Assembly: GCF_900111005.1 (NCBI RefSeq)
Contig: NZ_FOFV01000009.1
Coordinates: forward strand, 248,001 to 312,000
Reading direction: 5' to 3'
DNA length: 64,000 bases
DNA from: Lentzea albida
GTDB lineage: Bacteria; Actinomycetota; Actinomycetes; Mycobacteriales; Pseudonocardiaceae
In this document: positions 1 to 7,782 of the stretch, one piece after another
How positions within the stretch are numbered: the first letter of the stretch is position 1
Layout: each line of letters opens with the position of its first letter
Translations under genes and position numbers: made by a program
The notes under the pieces: model-generated
What the model was told of the DNA's origin: nothing
The model's database searches: none
What the model saw: only the letters and a program-made list of their open reading frames with translations

Positions 1-1
1 G

Positions 2-265
2 GGGGTGCGCTCCTACGCCGCCGCGATCGAACGGCTGCGTGCGGCCGTCGGGCTGCCCGCCTCGTTCGCGGAGGCGGGGGTGCCCGAGGCGGCGTTCCTG
101 AGCTCGCTGCCGCAGCAGGCCCTCAACGCGTTCGACGACCAGTGCGCTCCGGCCAACCCCAGGCAGCCGGTGCTGGCCGACATGGAGGAGCTGATGCGCA
201 CCGCTTACGCCAACGGGGCGGTGGACCTGGAAGACGTGCGCGCCGCGGCCCACGGCGGTCGCTGA
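2..265 (+). CDS. Iron-containing alcohol dehydrogenase (AdhE-type), C-terminal end only
   Basis: Partial gene cut by the left edge; the reading frame is open from base 2 to the TGA at 263-265. The visible 87 residues match the end of the iron-dependent alcohol dehydrogenase domain of AdhE-type proteins. A stretch around ALPxSFxEAGV is followed by the family signature FDDQCxPANPRxP and a helical tail ending near the stop. In the family this domain reduces acetaldehyde to ethanol with NADH, and the full AdhE also has an N-terminal acetyl-CoA-reducing aldehyde dehydrogenase domain. That part lies outside the window, so a stand-alone alcohol dehydrogenase cannot be excluded. The gene is closed by a strong hairpin and looks unrelated to the cluster that follows. 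Confidence 0.8.
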   Translation, partial: GVRSYAAAIERLRAAVGLPASFAEAGVPEAAFLSSLPQQALNAFDDQCAPANPRQPVLADMEELMRTAYANGAVDLEDVRAAAHGGR

Positions 266-266
266 G

Positions 267-306
267 CGATCCCGGTGGGTCCGCCCGTGCGGACCCACCG
301 GGATCG
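267..306 (+). terminator. Strong intrinsic terminator hairpin after the alcohol dehydrogenase gene
   Basis: A perfect 18-bp inverted repeat (267-284 with 289-306) around a 4-base CCGT loop begins two bases after the stop codon. There is no long T tract, as is usual in actinomycetes. It should insulate the dehydrogenase gene from the downstream cluster. Confidence 0.85.
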
Positions 307-1032
307 TCGTGTTCCGAGACGTAACTCGTGTGGTCACGTCTCGTTTGGGTTGTCCGCGACGTGATCGCTGAGGCAGACACGGGGGTCTAGGCGGGCAGTG
401 CGGAATCGGGCGCGCTCCTGCCCGTCGTGCCCAAGCCGCGCGGCGAGCCCGTGTTCCGCACACGGTGTCCCGGCGCGCTCGGCACCGCTCCCGCGGTGAC
501 GGCGGCCGTCACCGCGGAGATCACCGGGGGTGTGGCGACCGGACCGCTGCGGAATTCGGGTTCCGCCGACCTGGCGGGCAACGTCACCGCTGGTCACGAC
601 ATCAATGAGCAGCGAACCGCACGCTCCGGGTCACACCGCTCGCACAGGATCACCGGCTGCGGTGGACCGCCTCGCGACCGGATGGTGTGGACACCCTCGA
701 CGGCACCTCGCGCACGAGCGTTCCAGCACCGCACTTCCACTGCCGAAGTCCGGGAACCACGGCCTGTTCGCCGCCGATGTGGACGCGACGGCGACTGGCG
801 CGGCTGTCGTACTGTTCGCCCCGAAGCGCTGGCGGACGTCGAGGCAGCGGAGGCGACATGCTAGAGGAACCCGAGGGCCGGCTGTGGCCGGTGGACCCCG
901 CATCCACCACGCGGGCCGAGCCGGGAGGAGCGGCCGACATCCCGGTCGCGCACTCGCACGAGCAGCGGCTCGACACGGCGCCGACCCGGGTCAGCAGCGG
1001 GTTGACGTCGACTGAGCACTGCCGCAAACTCC
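307..1032. other. Gene-poor spacer, no supported gene
   Basis: About 730 bases between the terminator and the LAL regulator. Several open frames exist on both strands, but none shows a recognisable domain, a good ribosome-binding site or actinomycete-like codon choice. It probably contains the left boundary of the cluster and possibly old gene debris. Confidence 0.5.
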
Positions 1033-1052
1033 GTGCTAATTCGAATTTGCAC
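1033..1052. promoter_or_regulatory. Near-perfect 20-bp palindrome upstream of the LAL gene
   Basis: GTGCTAATTCGAATTTGCAC is symmetric except for one base pair and is conspicuously A/T-rich inside a G/C-rich region. It lies 115-134 bases before the start of the LAL regulator. The size and symmetry suit a dimeric regulator's operator, but which protein binds is unknown. Confidence 0.4.
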
Positions 1053-1166
1053 GCGGTCATGGCCGAGGGGTCCACCCTGCGCGACATGACGCCGCAGCAG
1101 GCCTGAGCCAGGCTGTGGCGTCGCTGGTGCTCACCAACCGGACCGACTCACGACGGAGCTCCGCAG

Positions 1167-4010
1167 ATGGCTCAGCAGCGCAACGAACCACATAGGACTT
1201 CCTCTGACGCGCCCCTGCCGGTCCACCGGGGCAAGGAGCTCGGCCGGTTGCTCAGCGCGCTCACCGCGGCGGAGACGAGCAGGCCGGCGGTGGTGCTGTT
1301 GGAGGGCACCACCGGCGTCGGCAGGACGACGTTGCTGGGCGAGGTGGCGGACGCCGCCAGGGCACGCGGGTTCCAGGTGGCCGGTGCCGTGACGTCCACT
1401 CTGGACAGTTTCATGTCGTTCTCCGTCGTCCGGCAGCTGTTCGAGAACCTCACCGCGGGTCCGGGGGCCGGCGCCCTGGAGTCGATCATCGGTGTGCGCG
1501 GTCGGCCGGGAGCGGACCACCGCACCGCGGCGGGCTTCGACGAACTGGCGACCCACCAGACCTACGACGACCTCTACCGGCTCGTGAGCGGCCTCGCCGA
1601 CCGCGGACCGGTCTGCTTCGTCGTCGACGACCTGCAGTGGGCCGACGTCTCGTCGCTGCAATGGCTCAACTACCTAATGCGGCGGGCGACCAAGCTGCCG
1701 CTCGCCGTCCTGCTCAGCTGCACGACCGGGGTGTACCCAGCGGACCCGCTCCAGGTCGCGGAGGTGCAGATCTACGCCGCTCGCGTGCGGATCGGCGGCC
1801 TCACCGCGGAGGAGGTGTCGCAGTTCGCCGAGCCGGTGCTCGGCAGCCGGCCCGAACCTGAGACCGTCAAAGCCCTTCACACGGCCACGGGTGGGAACCC
1901 GCTGCTCCTCCGCTCCCTGCTGTCGACGACCGGGGAGTTCTCCGTGCAGGAGATCCCGTCCTCGTACGGGGTGGAGGAGCTGGGCGAGTCGGTGCTCGCG
2001 CGGCTGCACGGCGAGTCCGAGCACCTCGTCCGGCTGGCCAGGACGATCGCGGTCGTGGAACCCCCGGACCTCGGGCTCGCGGCCGAGGTCGCCGGGATGA
2101 CGGTGCCGGAAGCCACCGACGGCGCCGACCGGCTGACGCGGATGGGACTGCTGACCGGCGCGGGCAAGCCGGCGTTCACCCACTCCGTGTTCACGGATGC
2201 GATCACCGGCTCGATCACGCGTGCGGCCAGGGACGACCTCCACGCACGGGCCGCCGCGAGCCTGCACGCGTCCGGGGCACGAGCGGCGCTCGTCGCACGG
2301 CACGTCCAGTGCACCTCCGCGAAGCTCGGCCGGTGGGCCGCCGACGCCCTCCACCGGGCAGCGGACGGCTTGCTGCACGACGGTGACGCGACCACCGCCG
2401 CGAGCTTCCTCACCAGGGCTCTGCAGGAGGACGTGCCGACCGAACTCAGGACGAAGCTGCTCGTCAAGCTCGGCCACGCCGAATCGTTCTTCGACCCCTA
2501 CCAGGCGGCCACGCACCTCAAACAGGCGTTGGAGGACATCGAGGAGCCCGAACTCCTCCTCGACGTCACCTCGCTGCTGTCCCGGACGCTGTACCTCGAC
2601 GGGCGCTACGAGGACGCGCGTGGGGCGTTGAGCGAGTCCATAGCCAGGATGTGCGCCTCGGCGCCGGAGTTCTCCGCTCAGCTGCGCCTCGCGCTCCGCG
2701 TCACCCTGCCGACCGAGCAGTCCGGGGAGCACGACGCCGCTCCGGACCGCGTCGCGGTCGACTGGCGGCGCCGCGACGCCCGTGGCCGCGGGCTGGCCGC
2801 CCTGGTGGCGGAGGACCTGAGCAACCGGGGAGAAGACCTCACGACGTCCCGCGAGGCCGCGCTGGCCGCGTTGTCGGTGGGCGCGGTGTCGATCATGCAG
2901 GATCCGCAGCGGATGATGGCCGCGATCACCTCGCTGATCCGGACCGACGAGCTCGAGCTGGCCCTGCGGTACTCCAGCGAGGCGATCCTGGAAGCCCACC
3001 GCCAGAAGCTGGACCTGGTGTTCGTCCTGGGCCACACGCTGCGGTCGAGGGTGCACTTCCACCGCGGGGCGCTGTCCCAGTCGGTCGTGGACGCCCGGCT
3101 CGCACTGGCCAAGGCCCAGCGGATGAACCTGCACCAGCGCCACCCGGGCCGCATCTGGCCGATGGACGCGCTCCTGTCCGCGCTGCTGCACCTCGGTGAC
3201 GTCGAGGCGGCACGGGAGCTGGTCGAGCCCATCGGCCTCACCCGCCCGCTGCCGAACAGCTGGCACCACACCAGCCTCCTGCAGGGACGCGGTCAGCTCC
3301 GCATGCGGCTGGGGGACGACGCCGGCGCGCTCATGGACCACCTGGAGTGCGGACGGAGGCTCAAGTCGTGGGGTGCTCCCGGCCCCGCCGTCCTGCCGTG
3401 GCGCTCGTACGCGGCCATTGCGCACCTCCACCTCGGTCAGTCGCTGGAGGCCGTGCAGCTGGCCCTCGAAGAGCTCGAGCTGGCCAAGAAGTGGACCTCC
3501 GCACCGAGTCTGGCCCGCGCGATGCTCACCGTCGGCCTCGCGACCGGTGGTGCGGCAGCGCTGCCGTGGCTCATGGAGGCCGAACACGTCCTGCGCAACA
3601 CGCAGGCCTTGCTGCTGCGCGCGACGATCCTCGTGGAGCTCGGGACGACGCGGTGGCACCACGGGCAGCAGAAGCTCGCCCGGGAGGAGCTGGCCCAGGC
3701 GAAGACGGTCGCCGAGCGGTGCGGTTCGCTGCCGTTGCTCACCAAGCTCGCCGAACTGCCGCCGGAGGCGGTGCGGCGGTCCGACGCCGTGCCGGCCGCT
3801 CCCGCTTCCGCGGGCTCTCCGCTGACACCGCAGGAGCACCGCGTGGCGAGCCTGGTGGCCGCGGGCTCCTCGAACGACGAGGTCGCCCGGAAGTTGTCCG
3901 TGTCCCGGCGGGCCGTCGAGTTCCACCTCACGCACGTCTACCGCAAGCTCGGGATCAAGCGGCGCACGCAACTGGCGGCGATGCTCTACTCGACCGGCAG
4001 CAGCAGGTAG
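1167..4010 (+). CDS. LAL-family (large ATP-binding LuxR) transcriptional regulator
   Basis: 947-residue regulator of the LAL/MalT type, a size typical of pathway-specific activators. Residues ~20-300 form an AAA/STAND-like ATPase, with a P-loop at 47-55 (GTTGVGRTT) and a Walker B at ~150-160 (CFVVDDLQWAD). The middle is a long helical, TPR-like region. Residues ~885-945 are a LuxR/GerE helix-turn-helix (LTPQEHRVASLVAAG, then SRRAVEFHLTHVYRKLGI). The start is supported by GGAG nine bases upstream of the ATG. The P-loop lysine is replaced by Arg53, which is odd for an ATP-binding protein. It is the first gene of the biosynthetic cluster and convergent with the salicylate synthase gene, so it is the likely cluster activator (inference). 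Confidence 0.9.
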   Translation: MAQQRNEPHRTSSDAPLPVHRGKELGRLLSALTAAETSRPAVVLLEGTTGVGRTTLLGEVADAARARGFQVAGAVTSTLDSFMSFSVVRQLFENLTAGPGAGALESIIGVRGRPGADHRTAAGFDELATHQTYDDLYRLVSGLADRGPVCFVVDDLQWADVSSLQWLNYLMRRATKLPLAVLLSCTTGVYPADPLQVAEVQIYAARVRIGGLTAEEVSQFAEPVLGSRPEPETVKALHTATGGNPLLLRSLLSTTGEFSVQEIPSSYGVEELGESVLARLHGESEHLVRLARTIAVVEPPDLGLAAEVAGMTVPEATDGADRLTRMGLLTGAGKPAFTHSVFTDAITGSITRAARDDLHARAAASLHASGARAALVARHVQCTSAKLGRWAADALHRAADGLLHDGDATTAASFLTRALQEDVPTELRTKLLVKLGHAESFFDPYQAATHLKQALEDIEEPELLLDVTSLLSRTLYLDGRYEDARGALSESIARMCASAPEFSAQLRLALRVTLPTEQSGEHDAAPDRVAVDWRRRDARGRGLAALVAEDLSNRGEDLTTSREAALAALSVGAVSIMQDPQRMMAAITSLIRTDELELALRYSSEAILEAHRQKLDLVFVLGHTLRSRVHFHRGALSQSVVDARLALAKAQRMNLHQRHPGRIWPMDALLSALLHLGDVEAARELVEPIGLTRPLPNSWHHTSLLQGRGQLRMRLGDDAGALMDHLECGRRLKSWGAPGPAVLPWRSYAAIAHLHLGQSLEAVQLALEELELAKKWTSAPSLARAMLTVGLATGGAAALPWLMEAEHVLRNTQALLLRATILVELGTTRWHHGQQKLAREELAQAKTVAERCGSLPLLTKLAELPPEAVRRSDAVPAAPASAGSPLTPQEHRVASLVAAGSSNDEVARKLSVSRRAVEFHLTHVYRKLGIKRRTQLAAMLYSTGSSR

Positions 4011-4023
4011 GGAACGGCTTCCG

Positions 4024-5304
4024 TCACGCAGTGCCCGCCACGAGGTGCGCCGACATGCCGCGCAGCTTCGCGCAGGTCTCCCTGAGCTCCCGCTCCGGGC
4101 GAGAGGACGCCACGATCCCCGCTCCCGCGCGCAACCACCGCCGTCCCTTCAGCTCGTACACCGCGCACAGGACGAGGCCGGCGTCGAGGAAACCGTCGTC
4201 CGACGCGAACAGCACGGCACCTGAGTAGACCCCCCGCGGTGCGGCTTCCGCCCCAGAGATGAACTCGCACGCTGCTTCCCTTGGCGCACCTGAGATCGTG
4301 GCGCCGGGGAACAGCAACTCCAAGGCGTCCCAGGAGGTCTTGCCCTCGGCCAGCCGGCCGCACAGCCGCGACGCCAGGTCGTGGACACCTCCCGGGGCCG
4401 TGTCCGCCAGCGGTTCCTCCACCACCACCGAACCCGGTTCGCACACCTCGGTCAGCCCGGCGAACGCGCACTCGACGGCGATCGCGTGTTCGTGCGCCTC
4501 GTCCGGGTCCGGCACCAGCTCGTCCGCACGGGTCTCCAGCCGCGGCCGCGTCACCACCTTCCCGTCGGACCCGGCCTCCAGCACCGTCTGCGGGCAGAAG
4601 CCCGTCGTCGTCAGGCCTCCGATCGACAACAGGAACGACCGCTCCGGTGCGGTGGCCGCGCGCCCGGCCAGGTAGGTCGCGACGAAGTCGACGGGTTCGT
4701 CCACGGGCACGCTGCGGGACAGGGTCACCTTGCGCAATGCGGTGGAACGGATCTCCTCCACCGCCTCCAGTACCGCGTCGCGGTACCGGCCGCCGCCCGC
4801 GTCCAGGTCCACCGGCACGGTCGCGCGCCCTGATGCCGGCGCGTCCTCGACCGGTGCCGTGCGCAGGTGTTCGAGCAGTGCGCCAAGCCGCGCGTCGCCG
4901 CCCCGCACGACGCTCGCCCTTCCGCTCTCGATGCGCACCTCCACCTCGGGCACCACGAGGTGCACGACCTCCGAGTCCCCGGCGAGGTCCGAGCGGTCGT
5001 TCATCACGTGCACGGCTTCGAACGCGATCCAGCCGCACACCGTCCACTCGGGCAACGACAACCGCTCCAGCGCCGCCCGTGCCGCGCGCACGGGCCCGCC
5101 GACGACCGGCCACGACTCCTCCACCGAGTCGCGCCGAACCCGCACACGGGTCGCGTCGACCACGATCTCCACGCGCACGCCCCAGGCGATCGTCCAGACT
5201 TCGCCGTGCTCGTAGAGGAAGTACGTGTCGAAGAACCCGGTGCGGATCAGTGCGGCGGCGAGCTCGGCGGACGGTTTCGGGGAGGGTTCCGGGAGAACGG
5301 CCAT
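4024..5304 (-). CDS. Salicylate synthase-like chorismate-utilising enzyme (MbtI/Irp9 family)
   Basis: 426 residues, close to the 434-450 of Irp9 and MbtI. The C-terminal two thirds carry the chorismate-binding fold signatures: KVTLSRSVPV, a SFLLSIGG strand, LFPGATISGAPREAA, RGVYSGAVLF and WLRAGAGIV with a terminal ETCxKL helix. These align block by block with MbtI-type salicylate synthases, which turn chorismate via isochorismate into salicylate and pyruvate. The ATG at 5304 was chosen because GAGGAG lies seven bases upstream; an in-frame GTG at 5367 has a poorer site. The neighbouring genes show no siderophore NRPS, so salicylate may serve as precursor or starter for the nearby PKS, or a siderophore pathway may lie elsewhere. 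Isochorismate synthase activity is the alternative. Confidence 0.82.
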   Translation of the reverse strand: MAVLPEPSPKPSAELAAALIRTGFFDTYFLYEHGEVWTIAWGVRVEIVVDATRVRVRRDSVEESWPVVGGPVRAARAALERLSLPEWTVCGWIAFEAVHVMNDRSDLAGDSEVVHLVVPEVEVRIESGRASVVRGGDARLGALLEHLRTAPVEDAPASGRATVPVDLDAGGGRYRDAVLEAVEEIRSTALRKVTLSRSVPVDEPVDFVATYLAGRAATAPERSFLLSIGGLTTTGFCPQTVLEAGSDGKVVTRPRLETRADELVPDPDEAHEHAIAVECAFAGLTEVCEPGSVVVEEPLADTAPGGVHDLASRLCGRLAEGKTSWDALELLFPGATISGAPREAACEFISGAEAAPRGVYSGAVLFASDDGFLDAGLVLCAVYELKGRRWLRAGAGIVASSRPERELRETCAKLRGMSAHLVAGTA

Positions 5305-5628
5305 TACCAGCTCCTCGGGTGTCGCGGGGGGAACCACGACTTCGGCGATCGGGCTTCCGGTCCACACCGGCCACCGTCTTTGCGCAGCTCCACGGTGATC
5401 CCGCGTCCCAGCACCAATAAAATTGGTCCCAAACGAACCTATTCACAACCGATCCATCCGGTCAACCAGCCGTGCCAACCGGTGGGACCTCTTCGGACAT
5501 CAGCGGGCGGTAACCCCGAGTGCTCGCAACGTTCACTCTTTCGCGTGCGGCTTTGTGGAACTCCGTAGCTACACAACGCGACGCCCTCAATACGGTGTGG
5601 TGGAACCCACAGGCGAAAGAAGAAAACC
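5305..5628. promoter_or_regulatory. Divergent promoter region between salicylate synthase and IclR genes
   Basis: 324 bases separating two divergent genes, with the most A/T-rich stretch at ~5411-5460. It must carry both promoters. It contains the palindrome listed separately, and no coding sequence is apparent. Confidence 0.6.
5413..5427. promoter_or_regulatory. Candidate operator ACCAAT-AAA-ATTGGT
   Basis: Perfect 6-bp inverted repeat with a 3-base spacer, A/T-rich, in the divergent promoter region next to the IclR gene. IclR proteins commonly bind short palindromes in such shared regions and autoregulate, so this is a plausible IclR operator (inference). Confidence 0.5.
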
Positions 5629-6465
5629 GTGATCACCAACCAGAACACCGCCTTGGAAGTCCCCGCGACCGTGCCGCCCGCGCGAGACCCCCACCCTTCG
5701 CGACGCACCGCGGCCACGAAGGTGTTGTCCGTGCTCCAGGCTTTCGGCGCGTGTGACGGCGCGGCGTCGCTGAACGAGCTCACCCGCTACGCCGACCTCC
5801 CGAAGTCCACCGTCCACCGCATGGTCGGCTTCCTGCGGGCCGAGGGGCTCGTCGAGATGATCGACAACCGCTTCCTCCTCACCACCAAGATCACCGAGTT
5901 GTCGACCGCCGTTCCCCTGGAGATCTCCGACCACACCCGCGAACGACTGCTGCCGGTGCTCGCGGACCTCTACGAGTCCACTCGCGAGGCCGTCCAGCTC
6001 TCCGTCCTGTGCGGCACCACGGCGCGCGTCGTCGAACGCCTGCACGGCAGGCAGTCGAGCGAGCTCGCGACGCGCCTGCGCGGTCCCCTCCCCCTGCACT
6101 GCACCGCACCGGGGAAGGTCCTCCTGGCCGGCGATCCCGGCCTGCTCCCCGTCCTGTGCGCCCAGGGGCTGGAAGCGCTCACTCCCGCCTCCATCACCTC
6201 CGCGGGGGTGCTGCAGTCCGCGCTGACCGGCGTGCGCAAGCACGGCGTCGCCTTCGACCGCAGCGAATGGCTTCCCGGCTTCACCGGTGTCGCGGCCCCG
6301 GTGTGGGGACCCGGCCCGACCCTCGTCGGCGCGATCTCCGTGTTCGGCCCCGTGCAGCGCCTCAGCCCGGACGCCGTCGCGCGCCGCGTCCACCACACCG
6401 CCGAGATCGCGTCCAGGGAGCTCCACTCCACTCCCCCGTCCACGGGTCACCGGCTCGCCGGATGA
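5629..6465 (+). CDS. IclR-family transcriptional regulator
   Basis: 278 residues, standard IclR layout. An N-terminal winged helix-turn-helix at ~25-85 (KVLSVLQAFG, then LPKSTVHRMVGFLRAEGLV) is followed by an effector-binding domain (RLRGPLPLHCTAPGKVLLA, HGVAFDRSEWLPGFTGVAAPV). The GTG start is preceded by an AGAAG-type ribosome site. IclR regulators usually sense small carboxylic or aromatic acids and often control the divergently transcribed gene. Here that is the chorismate-utilising enzyme, making an aromatic acid ligand attractive (inference). The gene faces the beta-propeller gene convergently. Confidence 0.92.
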   Translation: MITNQNTALEVPATVPPARDPHPSRRTAATKVLSVLQAFGACDGAASLNELTRYADLPKSTVHRMVGFLRAEGLVEMIDNRFLLTTKITELSTAVPLEISDHTRERLLPVLADLYESTREAVQLSVLCGTTARVVERLHGRQSSELATRLRGPLPLHCTAPGKVLLAGDPGLLPVLCAQGLEALTPASITSAGVLQSALTGVRKHGVAFDRSEWLPGFTGVAAPVWGPGPTLVGAISVFGPVQRLSPDAVARRVHHTAEIASRELHSTPPSTGHRLAG

Positions 6466-6479
6466 GCACGACCGCCCAC

Positions 6480-6519
6480 CGGCATCGGCCGTTCCACACA
6501 GGAGTGGCCGGCGATGCCG
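6480..6519. terminator. Possible bidirectional terminator
   Basis: An 8-bp stem (6480-6487 with 6512-6519, CGGCATCG/CGATGCCG), partly extendable, lies in the 61-base gap between two convergent stop codons. Confidence 0.45.
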
Positions 6520-6526
6520 ATCGGCG

Positions 6527-7510
6527 TCAGACCGCTCGTGCGATGGCGATGTTGCCCGCGAGCCGGTCGCCGGCCTCGTAGATCATGTATTCGCGTCCCT
6601 GGTAGGTGCCGAACGAGGGGGCGGCGGAGCGGCCGTTGTCGGGTGCGCCGGACAGTGAGTCGTGGAAGACGCCGAGGTGGCGGCGCTGGGTGAAGTCACG
6701 ACCGAGTTCTGTGATGAGGATGTTGCCGCCGCTGCCGATGTCGGTGTTGTAGACGACGTAGGCGCTGTTGTTGCGGAACAGCAGGTGCGGCCCGCCGACG
6801 TTGACGGCGCCGACGTCCTGGTGACGGATGAGCGGGGTCTGGGCGAACGTCCAGTCGCGGGCGTTCGGCGACCAGCCCCAGCCGATGTCGCGGTGGTCGG
6901 TCTTGTTGTTGATCATGAACACCATGACGTACCGGGCGCCGCGTGCGGGCAGGTCGTGGCGGAACACCCTGGCATAGGAGGTCTCGGTGGTGCCTGCGGG
7001 CATCAGCCGGGTGGACAGGACCTCCTTCTCGTAGCGGAAGTTGATGCCGTCGGCGGAGCTGGCCAGCCGGGTCACGGTGTTCTCGCCGTGGAAGTACAGG
7101 TACATGCGCTTGACGTCGTCGTTCCACATCGCGTGCGGAGACGACACGTGCGACACGCTGTACTCGCCGGGCCAGCTGCGGGTGATGATCGGGTTGCCGG
7201 GGTGCTCGGTGAACTCCTCGTCGAGGCTGTTGGCGTAGGCCAGGCAGATCCCGCCCGGTGCGTCGTGCGGCGCGTAGTACAGGTAGTACGCGGCGCGGGC
7301 GCCGGGGATCCGGTTCTTGGTGCCCCGGATCGTCGGGAAGATCAGCTCACCTGTCGGGTTGTACCGCAGCTTGCTCTTCACCAGCGCGAGCCCGCGGTAC
7401 CGGTAGTCCGGAAACCCCGCCGGCGCAGCGGCCGCGGTACCGGCCGCACCCGCGGTACCCGCCAGCAGAGCCGCACTGCCCAGCAGAAGACTGCGGCGGT
7501 TGACTGTCAT
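6527..7510 (-). CDS. Tat-exported five-bladed beta-propeller protein (glycosidase-like)
   Basis: 327 residues. The N terminus has a twin-arginine signal (NRRSLLLGSAAL, then an Ala-rich h-region ending AAAAPA), so the protein is probably exported folded. The mature part is rich in short W/Y/D blade motifs typical of GH43/GH62/GH117-like five-bladed propellers: SxPHAMWNDDVKRMYLYFHG, WGWSPNARDWTF, GGPHLLF and a final blade near EYMIYEAGDRL. No catalytic acid set can be assigned with certainty. The ATG at 7510 is preceded by GAGGAG at 7 bases. It sits inside the cluster on the opposite strand to both neighbours, and its role there is unknown: glycan hydrolysis, carbohydrate binding or a bystander. 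Confidence 0.72.
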   Translation of the reverse strand: MTVNRRSLLLGSAALLAGTAGAAGTAAAAPAGFPDYRYRGLALVKSKLRYNPTGELIFPTIRGTKNRIPGARAAYYLYYAPHDAPGGICLAYANSLDEEFTEHPGNPIITRSWPGEYSVSHVSSPHAMWNDDVKRMYLYFHGENTVTRLASSADGINFRYEKEVLSTRLMPAGTTETSYARVFRHDLPARGARYVMVFMINNKTDHRDIGWGWSPNARDWTFAQTPLIRHQDVGAVNVGGPHLLFRNNSAYVVYNTDIGSGGNILITELGRDFTQRRHLGVFHDSLSGAPDNGRSAAPSFGTYQGREYMIYEAGDRLAGNIAIARAV

Positions 7511-7782
7511 GGAACGCTCCTCGACGCTGAATAATCCACTGTGGACTGGACATCGCCGGCGGACGGCGCGTTCGTCGGCAGTGGAACGACGGTACGCCTG
7601 CGACTTCGAGGCCACAGCGGACGCGTACCACGCCGTGGGACCAGGGCGTGATCAACTCGCGGAACACCGCTAGCTTCGCCTCGGACGCTCCACCGCTCAT
7701 CGGTCAGCCGCAGACCGAAGACTTCTCACAGGTACCCGCCCATCGGGATGCGCGTACCCGCAGATCGAGAGGATTCGACCAC

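Noticed and set aside
427-1106. Overlapping open frames of 139-161 residues before the LAL gene
   Set aside because: No frame has a domain, a credible ribosome site or consistent codon bias; several overlap on both strands.
1674-3971. A 765-residue minus-strand open frame inside the LAL gene
   Set aside because: Antisense shadow. The sense frame has clear ATPase and LuxR domains.
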